Below the pieces are notes generated by a model. It did not search any database, was not told the DNA's origin, and saw only the letters and a program-made list of their open reading frames with translations. The position numbers were made by a program, and so were the translations under genes. A DNA stretch of 25,294 bases from Pigoraptor chileana (Eukaryota > Opisthokonta > Filasterea), in the NCBI GenBank assembly GCA_943704495.1, contig CALSCR010000140.1, positions 1 to 25,294 on the forward strand, in the 5' to 3' direction. Every line of letters starts with the position of its first letter. The stretch's first letter is position 1. Shown here one piece after another: positions 1-10,670 of this stretch.

Positions 1-55
<55 letters not shown>
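1..55. repeat. (GT)n microsatellite at the window edge
   Basis: An uninterrupted GT dinucleotide tract of about 27 units runs from the first base to 55. With the (CA)n tract at the other end, it means the window begins and ends in simple repeat, which suggests an assembly break at both edges. Confidence 0.98.
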
Positions 56-57
<2 letters not shown>

Positions 58-75
58 GGATCTTAGCAGTAGCAG

Positions 76-301
76 TAAGAGATTGTCGGTTACAACATAA
101 GCACAAATGGTTGCAATGTGGGGAACGGGTGCAACATCAGCTGTATGGCGTTGTCTATCAGTCTGCGATGGCGGCTGCAGAATGTCTCAGATTGTGAAAT
201 GGCGGCACTAAGTGCCAGTATGATGGGGATGTGCGACTGTCTTTGTACCGCCATTGTATAGTACTGCATGGACTACTGCATATGCATTGTTAGTAGGTAT
301 T
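76..301 (+). repeat. Dispersed repeat, copy A
   Basis: This 226-bp stretch aligns along its whole length with 18582-18773. Both copies start TAAGAGRTTGTCGGTTACAA, share an internal block GCTGCAGAATGTCTCAG and end with a CATATGCAT block followed by TAGTAGGTATT. Similarity stops sharply at both ends. Copy A is about 34 bp longer, mainly through extra sequence near 97-124. I see no protein signature, terminal inverted repeat or tRNA-like head. It is most likely a short non-autonomous mobile element or an old duplication. Confidence 0.8.
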
Positions 302-857
302 GACTCGGCGACATGTCATGCTGACAGAGCTAGATCGATTCAAGAGTTGCATCTATGTCCCACGACACGGCAGTAGTCGGCAGAATCAGACGGGTATGTC
401 TTTGGCACTGATACAGGCAAGCTCTGATGAGTTGGCCCGTTCTTTCCTTCAATTACTCACTGATACTCATACATTCCCCACACTATCGCCGGCATCAGTG
501 CTGTGCATCGTGCGTTCAGTTGTAATCAGCCCCAGCACGCGCATCCCTCCTCCAAGAACACCATAAAGCACTCTGTATTCGGGTAGTCAGCACACAAAGA
601 AAAACTCTACATGATCTTCAAACGCTACTAGTACGATTGAGGACAAAATGATCCAATCTGCATGCGAATCAGCCTTTCCCAGCACACACAAAACTGACAG
701 TCACACATACATACACACACATACATTATTTATCTATCAACACACAATGACAGTTCTCACATACACACAACGACTCAAAGAAACAATTTCCGGTATCATC
801 GTCACCGTTAAAATGTGTATTGCGGTTTCATTTTGTCATCATTGTGCAGTAATTATT

Positions 858-865
858 GTGTGTGT

Positions 866-902
<37 letters not shown>

Positions 903-903
903 C
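858..903. repeat. (GT)n microsatellite with GC interruptions
   Basis: This is a GT tract broken by TGTGCG units, in the spacer upstream of PDHB. Confidence 0.9.
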
Positions 904-1318
904 GCACTTTCCGCAACGTCCAATCAGATTGCATACATCACGACCACTGTTGCCCCAAACGCTCCAACTGCGCTAAATAATTCTCATTCCCATAGTAATG
1001 TCATAGTAAATGGGACCGCGAAATAAACGTCGGTCACCAGCTGACAAACACCTTCCCTCACATCACTCACTTCAGCATTGCATCTCCATCCATCTCTAAG
1101 CGATGTGATTCGCTGTAATCGGTTTAATCGGTGTATTCGGTTTACCTTGCCATCATTCCTGGAATTGTCCTGCTCTCTATCGTGCACTTTGGTACCAGTG
1201 CAAAGGAACAGCATAAACTTGCATGGTCGTATTGTCGCAGACGTCAAAAGTAGTTTGGCCTTAATCTCAATCTCAGCACACCCACACATTCGCAACAAAC
1301 CAAGAAAGAAACGAAAAA

Positions 1319-3337
1319 ATGCTTTCGTCTCTTCGAACTTCGCTCGGTCGCGTTGCCGCAGCGTCAAATGTGAGTGTGAGATCTCATCAGAGATGATAAC
1401 ATTGAACGGTGTGAGCGAAAGAGTGCGTGTGACCGCCTCATACATACCTTGCTGCCCAGCACTCGCGTTACTCTAAGGAGTCGGACGTATGTTGTGACGG
1501 TTGATTTGTGATGCGTTTATGCTAACGTGTCGGGTGGCATTGCTGTCGATTGTTTTGTGTGTGCAGATTTCGAATGTCGCCGCGCGTGCATTTGGGAGCT
1601 CTGCTGTTATGCAGGTTTGTATGTTGTTGACACAGGATTATCACTGCCCTGCTCCCGACTCACAAATTCACCACACATATAGACGTTCTCCACCACACAC
1701 CACACTCACTCGCACATACTCGCACACTTATATGCACACATTACATACTTGTGCGCAACGTGTACTTGCACACAGGAGGGATGCATCCGCATGTGAGCCG
1801 CATTCACACACACACACACGCACACACACACGTAAGCCACACACGCACATATAAGCCACACACACATACATCAGCACACATGCACACTCGAATGTCTGCA
1901 CGCTATACTCGCACTCAGTGCGTATGAGAGTTGCTGTGAGTTCTAACAAGTTTGTATACACTCTGCTTGTGGACTTTCCGCACACTAAACAATTGCACCT
2001 CCACAGGACAAGCAGATGACGGTGCGCGATGCACTCAACAGTGCGCTTGAGGAGGAGATGCGCCGGGACGAGCGTGTTTTCATTCTCGGAGAGGAAGTGG
2101 CTCAATATGACGGTGCCTACAAGATTACACGCGGCCTCCTGGACAAGGTACTGCACTGCTAGTGCGCCATGTGCCCATTCATGCGTAACATATTGTGCTG
2201 AATGTTTTGGTTGGATGTTGTTTCCGATTTCATACCCTGAACCCTGCCGGAGAGCAGTCCCTCTCACCGCTTACACATCACATACACACACACTCACATG
2301 CACGCAACACTCACAGAATGTCTGTTATATTTGCCCCGCGGCTGTCTCTCCCTTGTCTTGTGCCGTTTATTTCTGCGTTGTGTAGTTTGGTCCCAAGCGC
2401 GTGATTGACACACCGATCACTGAGATGGGATTCGCGGGAGTCGCCGTCGGTGCAGCCATGGCCGGTCTGCGGCCCATTTGCGAGTTTATGACCTTTAACT
2501 TTTCGATGCAGGCCATCGATCAGGTGTGTGCAGCGTTGTCTCGATAGTTGCTGCAGACCATGTAACAGTGTGGTGGTTGGTTGTCTTGATTGGATATGCA
2601 CTCGCAACAAATCATGTTTAAAGAAAGGGGTCGCGTTTTCGATAATGAGCATCTGCGAATGCGATTACGTTGAGTTTCTAATATGATGCGGATATCGCAT
2701 ACACACGAAGTCACACACACCGCACTCACATGCACGCATGCCCTCTCATCCGCATACACACACACGCACAATCACGCACACCACGCACTCATATTCAATT
2801 ACGTCCACACATGCCCTCACAATCGAAGCACGTGCACACACACACACTCTCGCTTACCGACTTACACACACGCACATGTAAGTGCATGTTGAGCACAGCG
2901 CTCAGGACACTGATTTTGCGTGCCATATATTATTGTCTGTGTGCGCGCTTTCTTGCGTCTATCTGTTTGATTGCAGGTTGTGAACTCTGCAGCAAAGACA
3001 TTTTACATGTCTGCGGGGCAGGTGCCCGTGCCAATTGTCTTTCGCGGTCCTAATGGAGCAGGTGCGTCCCTATCCTTTCCTTGTTTGCAAATTTTGAGGA
3101 CTATATTTGGTGGAGATATGAAATCTTCCTTTGGTGCGAATGGGATGTTTATTCCCCTTCTGTATCCTAATCTGTGCCTCTCTGGTGCCATTTTGCCACA
3201 TTTGTTTTGTTGCCATGTATTATTAGCTGCGGGTGTTGCAGCACAGCACTCACAGTGCTTCGCAGCATGGTACAGTCAGATCCCCGGCTTGAAGGTAAAT
3301 TGAATTGATCATCATGCACACACACGACACACACACG

Positions 3338-3376
<39 letters not shown>

Positions 3377-3943
3377 CACCTGCATGCACGCGCGTAATTT
3401 ATGGCTCCGTTGTACACTACTTGCAGCTTTGGCATGATTGTCCAGATTTATCTGCTTACGAAAGGCTAACAAAACACGCACGCATACACCACACGCACAC
3501 ACACGCATCGCAAGGTCCTTGCACCATATTCGGCAGAGGACGCACGCGGTCTGCTGAAGGCGGGCATCAGGGACGGCAACCCAATTGTCTTTCTTGAGCA
3601 CGAGTTGTTGTATGGCGTGAGCTTCCCTGTGAGCGATGAGGCACTTTCGAAGGATTTTGTGCTTCCCATTGGAAAGGCAAAGATTGAGAGGGAAGGTGTG
3701 TGGCTGTTGATTGTGCCATAAGTTCGTGCACATATGTGTGTGTCTGTGTTTTGCGTGGTCGGAGAAGATCGATCCACTATCTCTTCTTCAAGATTATACT
3801 CACAGAGAGAGCGGGAGAGAGAGAGAGAGTGAGATGTAGGATTCAAGTCAGTGTCATAGGCGCTGTGCCCATCGACTCCACAGAGAGAGAGAGACAGAGA
3901 GACAGAGACAGAGAGACAGAGACAGAGACAGAGAGAGAGAGAC

Positions 3944-3990
<47 letters not shown>

Positions 3991-4568
3991 GAAATGAGAA
4001 ATGAGAGAGGGAGAGAATGAAGGAAAGAGAGCGGGGGTACGGGGTGGGCGGTGGCGGAGCGTTGAATATCCACCCTACTGATTTCGTGTTTACCATATTG
4101 GCGTTGTTCTGACCTTCTTTGTGCGGTCTTTCGCTTCCTCCTTATTTTGTTTTTTTGTTTGTGTGTGTGTGTGCTTGAATGTTTAGGCAAGGACGTTACT
4201 GTGGTCTCGTTTTCCAAGGCTGTTGGACACTGCCTTGACGTCGCTACTGCACTTGAGAAGGAGGGCATCAGTGCTGAGGTTTGTTTTTGCCCGTATGCGT
4301 CTTGCAGCATCCATTATCACTTTGTATTCCCCCTCTGTTAGTGTCAACGATAGTGTATTTACTCGTGTAAGTGTGGCTGCGTGTGCGTGTGCGTGTGCGT
4401 GTGCGTGCGTGTTTTGTCTTTGTGGACGAATTTGCCATTTTATATGCGGATGTTATCTTGACTATATGTGGGCGGGATTACCCAACAGCACTGTCATGGT
4501 GTGGTGCTCACGTGCACATGGCTGATGTTGATGGTTGAAATGCTGGTTGTGGACCCTCCTCCCCCGTT

Positions 4569-4608
<40 letters not shown>

Positions 4609-4895
4609 TCACTCACTCACTCACTCACACTCACACACACATAGGTAATCAATCTTCGGTCAATCCGTCCCCTGGACACGGAAACAATTGTAAACTCCGT
4701 CAAGAAAACAAACCGCCTCGTGACCGTCGAGGGTGGCTTCCCTCAGTCTGGCGTCGGCTCTGAAATTTGCGCGCGCATTATGGAGTGTGAGTATTCGACG
4801 GTGGTTGTGGGCTTTTGTGTTGGTACTAGTTGGCGCATGCAGTTCTTTACCACTTGAAACATAGGCACATGCCCATACACCGGGACAGTAGTGTT

Positions 4896-4936
<41 letters not shown>

Positions 4937-5198
4937 CACTGCATTATCGCAATGTGAGATTGTCTTTTTTCTACACTTGACGTGGTGTGTGGGGCAATCG
5001 CTTTATTGTGTGTTGATTGCGTGTACTCTCATACACACATTTGCAGCCGAGGCATTTGACTTTCTCGATGCGCCGGTCGTCAGGGTGACGGGCGCCGATG
5101 TGCCCATGCCTTACGCAAAAAACCTCGAGGCACTCGCCCTTCCCCAGGACCACAACATTTCCCGCGCAATCAAGCGTGTGCTTGGCGTCGAAAAGTGA
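1319..5198 (+). CDS. PDHB: Pyruvate dehydrogenase E1 component subunit beta, mitochondrial
   Basis: This is the beta subunit of the mitochondrial pyruvate dehydrogenase E1 heterotetramer, which decarboxylates pyruvate with thiamine diphosphate and passes the acetyl group to E2 lipoate. Exons: 1319-1369, 1567-1614, 2007-2147, 2386-2523, 2977-3061, 3227-3294, 3515-3695, 4187-4278, 4645-4786, 5047-5198. All introns are GT-AG and the joined frame is open, giving 365 aa (human PDHB has 359). The first two tiny exons encode a Ser/Ala/Arg-rich mitochondrial presequence starting [17 protein letters not shown]. The mature part starts near [15 protein letters not shown]. Family blocks seen include [54 protein letters not shown] (holding the active-site His) and [12 protein letters not shown] near the C-terminus. 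Introns are 165-491 bp; several carry (CA)n up to the 3' splice site, and intron 7 carries a short hairpin repeat and a GA-rich tract. The product call is near certain. The exon 7 acceptor (CAAG) is slightly unusual, but its frame and alignment fit. Confidence 0.97.
3316..3375. repeat. (CA)n tract in PDHB intron 6
   Basis: This is a nearly pure CA-repeat in the intron at 3295-3514. More CA-rich sequence (3476-3508) sits immediately before the acceptor. Confidence 0.95.
3833..3881 (-). repeat. Short intronic hairpin element, copy 1 (PDHB intron 7)
   Basis: This is one of five copies of an element of about 48 bp. Read on its own strand it starts GTGGAGTC, has the core GGGCACAGCGCC, continues with ACACTGACTTGAATCC and ends near TACATC. 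It is antisense to PDHB. The core folds as ATGGGC-ACAGC-GCCTAT, six pairs with one G-U. GA/CT-rich tracts flank it on both sides. Confidence 0.85.
3880..4012. repeat. GA-rich microsatellite in PDHB intron 7
   Basis: This is an imperfect mix of (GA)n and GAGACA units directly next to the hairpin element. It makes long false open frames rich in Ser/Leu or Arg/Glu on the two strands. Confidence 0.95.
4569..4642. repeat. (CA)n / (CACT)n compound microsatellite, PDHB intron 8
   Basis: CA repeats, then CACT repeats, then CA again run right up to the 3' splice site (ATAG at 4641-4644). The place where a polypyrimidine tract is expected is therefore filled by alternating CA. Confidence 0.95.
4898..4934. 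repeat. (GT)n microsatellite, PDHB intron 9
   Basis: A pure GT run sits in the middle of the last intron. Confidence 0.95.
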
Positions 5199-5217
5199 TG
5201 CGGAACAAACGGACAAA

Positions 5218-5259
<42 letters not shown>
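5218..5259. repeat. (CA)n microsatellite in the PDHB 3' flank
   Basis: A pure CA run begins about 20 bases after the PDHB stop, so it probably lies in the 3' UTR. Confidence 0.95.
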
Positions 5260-5264
<5 letters not shown>

Positions 5265-5403
5265 CACATGCATTGTCCAGGGAGGTCAGTGAGAGAGAGA
5301 GAGAGTGAAGTGACGGGCTGTGCTGGCTCGTCAGTCTTGAATTGTACGATGCGCTTGATCAATAATACAGCTTGCCCTTCATATGTATAAAAAGTAGCAT
5401 AAT

Positions 5404-5504
5404 AAGACAAATTTGTTCCCCAGGTTGCCCTTGTGTATCAAAAGAAAAAGTATTAAGCAGGGGTACTCACGGGTGAGTACTCTGGTATAAAGACAAATTT
5501 GTTC
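5404..5504. repeat. 15-bp direct repeat enclosing a palindrome
   Basis: AAGACAAATTTGTTC occurs at 5404-5418 and 5490-5504. Between the two copies is a perfect inverted repeat, GTACTCAC-GG-GTGAGTAC (5463-5480), and an A-rich stretch. The layout resembles a target-site duplication around a short insertion of about 71 bp, but no element type is recognisable. Confidence 0.6.
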
Positions 5505-5927
5505 TAGGTCGGACTGCCACTGCATCCTAATTGTAATAGTGAAGCTTTCGGAATTAGTGCGCAATTTCGTGTCTTGTTATGCATTATTTTCCTGGATAAT
5601 TTGGATTGACAATAGGCACTCACTTGAAAAACCCTCCAAAAAAACATAACAAACACACGAACTAAAATTTTAGTCAAAAGGCACAAAGCACATAAGTAGA
5701 AAAACACAAACAGACAACGCAAGCACAAAAAACGAAACGCGCAGGATATGAGTGCAACACCACATGTGTTGCGACCAGAAAGAGCAAGGAATGTACACAC
5801 AAAACAGAAGCACAACAAAGTGCCATCACCCAGCAAAAACGCAATCAGCGGCACGCACGCACGCACGCACGCAAAGCAAGGGAACAACCGCACACACACG
5901 AAGATTAAAGAACACTACGAAAAACTC

Positions 5928-6335
5928 TCAACGCACATAACTCCATGGATGGGACGATGCAGGCGGCGCCTCGCCAAACGGAGGGTCTTCCAGTGAGCCG
6001 TCATCGTTGCGGGTAGAGCGGGGCGATCTCTCTGCTTCAATTGTTGATTCCCTTGTCGCCCTACTACTCTCCCTCGCATTCGCAGCACTCCAAGTAGCAT
6101 CGCGCACAGTGCCACGTGCTTGCTGCGACGACGCACTGCTCCTCCGACGCAGACTCCCATCTCCATCTCCACCCCTTCCACTTCGCCGCTCAATCGCAGC
6201 ATTTCCCGCAGCAACCATTGTGGCATTCTCGGACGACATGTGCGCCGATGACGAGGCAGACGGACCGGACATGGCATTGTTCCACTTTGCGATGCGCTCT
6301 CGCCGCCCGCCGTCGTCCTTGGCCCTGGGTCCCCG
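5928..6335 (-). other. Open frame continuing beyond the IFT38 stop (possible alternative C-terminus)
   Basis: Directly after the IFT38 TGA (6336-6338) the same frame stays open for 135 codons until a TGA at 5928-5930. The composition is Ser/Ala/Arg/Glu-rich and disorder-like, and the region is GC-rich like exons here rather than like introns. The stop context is TGA-CGG. An AAG acceptor just before 6317 is in phase with exon 10, so splicing could bypass the stop. Other frames on both strands are also fairly open in this GC-rich DNA, which weakens the case. It could equally be 3' UTR. Confidence 0.35.
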
Positions 6336-9300
6336 TCAGAATCCATCGAGATCATCGTCCTCGTCATTCTGGGCCGCGTGCATGCATGTGGACAGCCAGA
6401 CAAATTAGAATCGTTGATTGGCATGCACGGTGCAACGCATCGAGGCGGGCGCACACCAACATAAACTATACGATATTAGCGTCTTGGGGGCGCTTTGCCC
6501 ACAGTAAATAAGTGCAAGAAAAGAGGCACAGACAGGTATACAAAGAGATACTTCGTACTCAAAACTGTCATACAGACGTACAAAGAGAAAGTGACGAAGG
6601 TATGTCGGATTCAAGTCAGTATCTTACGCGCTGTGCCCATGGACCACAAGTATGTGCATGTGTGTGTTCGAGCAGTGTTGCCACACGCACGCACCTGGTC
6701 CAATTCAGAGTCTCCCTCGCCCTCATCCTCGTCAATGTCAATCTCCTCATCGTCGTCACTTGCGGGCGCGCGTCCCTTCGCTGCCCCGGATGAGCGGACG
6801 GCGGCCTTCGCATTGGTCGCCCCACGTGTCTTGGAGGGTCGCTCGTCCGCGTCGCTCATCACACTTCCCGACAGATTCTGCATGTTGATGGGTTTTTTTT
6901 TGTTGTGTGTGTGTGTGTGTTGCGTATGTGTGCATGCATGTATGTTGGCGGTTGTGGATTTCCAATTAATTTATCTGACATTCAATAGGGGGGTTGAAAG
7001 TAAAACTGACGGCAAATGCATGCCCATCCAAAAGTGCACGGTGCCCCTATGCCAACATCAGAAGTGCATATCACTGAACACTCACGTCGCTATCGTCATC
7101 GTCATCGTCACCACCATCCAGTGTGCCGTATGACTTGCTGGGGCCTGACGAGCCTGCATCCATGCATCGATTGGTCACAGCACATCAACACACACACGAC
7201 GACGGGAGAAAGAGAGAGAGAGAGTGAGTGAGTGAGTGAGTCAGGCGCACAGCGATTTCCGAAACACAACCAGCTTTACACAACCACCGCAAACATAAGA
7301 CTGCAAAATGGTGTGCGTCCACATTTCGATCAATCTATCAATCGAGTGCGAACGGAACACATGCAACAATCTGCGCTGCGACAACGACACTGACACCGAC
7401 CCTTTGGCTTGCGTGAGTAGTCGTCGTCAAGGAGGTCTTCCTCTTCGCCACGCATAAGCTTCATATTCTCCTCCCTCAGTCGCTCCTGGATGCGCTTGAG
7501 ATGCGACTCGGTTTTCTGCACACAAAAACCCAATGTAGAATAAAATAAAATAAAATAAAGTAAAATAAATAAACAAAATAAAAACATAAGATCGCGTTTT
7601 CGCAATGCAATAATGTTGGTGGTCTTTGTCGCCCAGAGAAAAACAACGGTAGAGTGGTGTGTACCGGCAAACATGGTTGGAATGCACGCCCATTAAACAA
7701 CCCCATATATGTGCTACTTTGTGTGTGTGTGTGCAAATGCGGACATAGTGCACATGATACGTGCGACCTGCGACGTCCTCTTCCGTGCCATCAATTGTTC
7801 CACGTGCAAGTGTGTATACATTGTGTGCGCACGACGCACCTCCAATTTGTCCATCTCGGCGCGGTTGTGCTCGTCAAGCTGATGTTCAAGGTACGTCAAA
7901 TTCCTGAATTTTTCCAAGTAGAAAGCATACTGCTTCTGGAGATCAACTTCGAGCTTTTCATACTCGTCCATGAACGCGGGTCTGCAAGAAGGAATAGAAT
8001 AATAACAAAACGCACCGATTGTCAAACAGTGTGCAGCGCACGTCGTCAGTTATATATATAACGTATATATATACTCATATTCTTCTCATACTCATATTCT
8101 CATACTCATATTCAGTAACAGCACTGCATATATTGATGGCGTGAAGAGAGGGCATGCAAACTCACCGCACACTCTGGAGGCTGTTGAGCCGCTTTTGATT
8201 GCGCTCAAGATCAAGTCGCTTCTTCTCAATTTTGGCCTCGAGGTTCGCCTGTGGTGGGATGTATATTACCCAAGCAAGAAAAACAAACAATAAACAAACA
8301 ATAAACAGAAACATGCAAATATACCCACCCACACACACAACGACAAAACACGCGATCAGACCCCAGCGCCATTGATAATATTCCATAAACCCTCAACGGA
8401 GAGTAATACATGCGTACTGCGTGTGTGCATGCGTGTGTGTATACATCATTCACATTATTTGGTTGCCCACCTCGTCAGACGCAATATTGGCAATCATTGT
8501 TTCGATCTGCTGCTTCTGATCACTGATTGACATAATGCTCTCCTTGACACCCTTTTCGATCGCATCAACCTCAAGTGGCCGCGCAATCGCCATGGACCTC
8601 GCTTCCTGCACGCACACACGCACACACAGACGCACACACAGTAAAAGGGGCATGGAATTCGTCAGGGACGGTTGCAAGGCAGTTCACTTACACTCACACT
8701 GCGGCACTTTGCTCTATTCGGCATGTGCATTCATACGTGTATGTATATGTGCATGCATACATAACGCTTAACGCTTGTATGTATTCATATGAGTGTGCAA
8801 CAACTATGAGTGTGTGCGTGCTGTTTGTGCAGACCATACTTACCCTCAGTTCCATTTCACGACCAAGCAGGTCATAGAGCTTTGCTCCCCTCGTCGTAAT
8901 TTCCGACGCGAGTTGTCGGGAAAGTTTCAGATCGGAAACCTTTCCGGAGATGTCGAGCATTCTTGCAGTCGTACCACCCTCCTGCAACAAAATTGAACAA
9001 AACACACACGTAAGAACTGCGTATATGGCGCGGACATTGGCCATCTGGGAAATCACGCGACCATTGTGCAGATACCACCCACCTCCTCGCCCATCTTCTC
9101 CGTGATTCGCATCGCGTTATACAAGACGGTCGTGACCTTGAGCATCTCTTTCACGGCATACCCGTCGGCAGAGTATAGCTTTTTTGTGTTCATCTTTATG
9201 TGCGCCCGTGTGGCCATGAACTGCGCAACAGCCTTCACAAACGTAACACGATCCGTCTCCGTGTCAATGTCCGTCGGGAGCGGCGCATTGGGATCGTACC

Positions 9301-9690
9301 TGTTTGTTTGCAGCACAACATATACGCGCGTCAGAATAGATATGAGTCGCTCCAAAACAGCGGTCGTCCACCACTTGTTTGTGAAGAAAGCGTGCCTTGC
9401 GAAACAAAACAAAAACAAATTGTGGTGTCCCTTAGCACACACCTCTGCACAAGCCAGATTAGAATCTCATGCACCAGCTTGAAGTTAGGATTGCGAAAGT
9501 TTTCCATGGAAATGAGGCGGGGATACCCGAGAGCCCGCATCATCTCGGTGAAGTCTGCAAACAACAAGAATGATCCGCCCCAACCTGTGAGTACAGTAGT
9601 GCAACTACATCGGTCATAGCTTCATAGTGATTTGTAGTGAGCGCAAGTCAGATCAGAAGCACACATACTCCGCAAGTCCCGGTACGACAT
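6336..9690 (-). CDS. CLUAP1: Intraflagellar transport protein 38 (CLUAP1 / qilin / DYF-3)
   Basis: This is an IFT-B peripheral subunit; in the family it works with IFT20, IFT54, IFT57, IFT80 and IFT172 in building cilia. Exons in transcript order: 9690-9669, 9554-9443, 9299-9083, 8981-8844, 8605-8471, 8248-8166, 7981-7840, 7515-7401, 7153-7086, 6877-6695, 6368-6336. The joined frame gives 415 aa (human CLUAP1 has 413). It starts [20 protein letters not shown]. Residues 1 to about 125 form the calponin-homology-like domain, with [20 protein letters not shown]. Residues about 150-310 are helical coiled coil, with [43 protein letters not shown] and [16 protein letters not shown]. The rest is an acidic tail with runs such as [26 protein letters not shown] and [10 protein letters not shown]. 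Exon 8 uses a weaker donor (GTCGGT). The 11-codon last exon is the least certain; see the open frame downstream. The gene is divergent from PRP8 and convergent with PDHB. Confidence 0.95.
6601..6647 (-). repeat. Short intronic hairpin element, copy 2 (IFT38 intron 10)
   Basis: This copy is sense to IFT38. On that strand it reads GTGGTCCATGGGCACAGCGC and then a block close to ACTGACTTGAATCC. Its hairpin stem is damaged by a G-G mismatch, as expected of an older copy. It lies in the intron at 6369-6694. Confidence 0.85.
7541..7580. repeat. AAAAT-type AT-rich tandem repeat, IFT38 intron 7
   Basis: Imperfect pentanucleotide units (AAAAT and variants, read on the plus strand) lie just upstream of the exon 8 acceptor. 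On the gene strand this is a TTTTA-rich run, which can serve as the pyrimidine tract. Confidence 0.8.
8049..8116. repeat. TA-rich and CTCATATT tandem repeats, IFT38 intron 6
   Basis: TATATA runs are followed by three to four imperfect copies of a CTCATATTCT-like unit inside the intron at 7982-8165. Confidence 0.85.
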
Positions 9691-10669
9691 TTTCGCGGAG
9701 GATGCAGAGGCAACGTGAATTCTATGTGTGATTGTGCGCTGTGCGTCCCAATGTATCTTGTACTGTCCGCTTGCCGATGTGCCCAAAAGGAATGAGTGCT
9801 CCGTACAGCAAGACCCACACGACTCACACAAACCACGTCAATTATGAAACTACTTCACTTGTGGAGCGAATGTATGATGTGCTTTGATTTGACACAACGA
9901 AAATCGTATGAATAAAGCCGTCGTCAGATGCATCCATCCTCCATCCTCCTGTGCGGGATCAGCGAAAGGCATTCGCACATTCCTGACACCGGACGTTTTG
10001 AAACTGGCCAACTGAATCAGAGGAATTTACTCCCAGTTTACTCCACTACCCCGGATGATTTCCGCAGACGACGTTGATGTCCCGGATGTTGAGACAGCAT
10101 AGGCCACTTTGATCCAATCAGCACGGACCCCAAACCCGGATGCAAATGTCGACGGCACGTGTGTATGCGATTGTTTGAAATAAATTCGCTCAGTATGGCA
10201 TTTGTATGGGATGGGAACCGGGCGAATAATTTCTTCCATACGAAATGGCGCCATCATCGAGTTTTCCCATCAACAGCTGGACCAACCAACCTTCACTCCC
10301 ACACAGACAGGCACTGATCCATTCGCAACATCCACACGCATTCTTGTGCCCAATCCACTCGACTTTTCTTGTGCGCAATGGACTCGGAGAGACATACATG
10401 CGCATGCATTTGAAATACCGTGGGACATGATTCTGTTTTCCTTGTGTTTGTGTGGGCATTTTTAGCCCTTCATAGGCGGTCTTGTGTCGCCGGTTTCTTC
10501 AGAACACAATATTGTTGCCACGAGTATTTCGCACATTTTGGCAGTGGATAATAGCGGGACGTATCGTGGCATTGCGTCGTTTTCCCCTTGCGTTTGGGGC
10601 AGGACCCCCGTTGATTTCGATTTCGCAATCGCAACATATTGCCGCATATTGCTGCATATTGCTGCATAA
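9691..10669. promoter_or_regulatory. Divergent spacer between the IFT38 and PRP8 start codons
   Basis: About 980 bp separate the two start codons, so both promoters and 5' leaders must lie here. No TATA box or full ciliary X-box stands out; only a half X-box-like GGCAAC is seen at about 9708. A short frame from ATG 10211 to 10465 has no recognisable motif and I do not call it a gene. The clearest structure is the 10-bp tandem repeat at 10631-10670. Confidence 0.5.
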
Positions 10670-10670
10670 A
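10631..10670 (+). repeat. 10-bp tandem repeat abutting the PRP8 start codon
   Basis: Four exact 10-bp steps, GCAACATATT, GCCGCATATT, GCTGCATATT and GCTGCATAAA, run into the ATG at 10670. The period is close to one DNA helical turn. The array lies in the 5' leader or over the transcription start, so it could be an initiator or translation-context element. Function is unknown. Confidence 0.75.

Larger units (their letters stand above)
56..1318. other. Spacer upstream of PDHB
   Basis: I see no convincing gene here. The stretch holds one copy of a dispersed repeat (76-301), CA-rich sequence around 700-770 and a GT-rich tract (858-903). The short open frames have no recognisable motif and are biased by the microsatellites. 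The last few hundred bases before 1319 should hold the PDHB promoter and 5' leader, but I could pick out no core promoter element with confidence. Confidence 0.6.
5199..5927. other. Convergent spacer between PDHB and IFT38
   Basis: This region between two genes pointing at each other should hold both 3' ends. It contains (CA)n (5218-5259), a short GA run, a 15-bp direct repeat around a palindrome (5404-5504) and a (GCAC)n tract (5851-5873). A possible AATAAT poly(A) signal for PDHB lies near 5360. No gene is supported. Confidence 0.55.

Noticed and set aside
984-1445. A 153-codon minus-strand frame and an overlapping plus-strand frame before PDHB
   Set aside because: Neither has recognisable motifs, and both overlap the PDHB first exon and its leader.
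3843-4310. Ser/Leu-rich and Arg/Glu-rich frames in PDHB intron 7
   Set aside because: They are translations of GA/CT simple repeat.
9695-9860. RFX X-box upstream of IFT38
   Set aside because: Only a half-site (GGCAAC, about 9708) is seen, and its partner half is degenerate.
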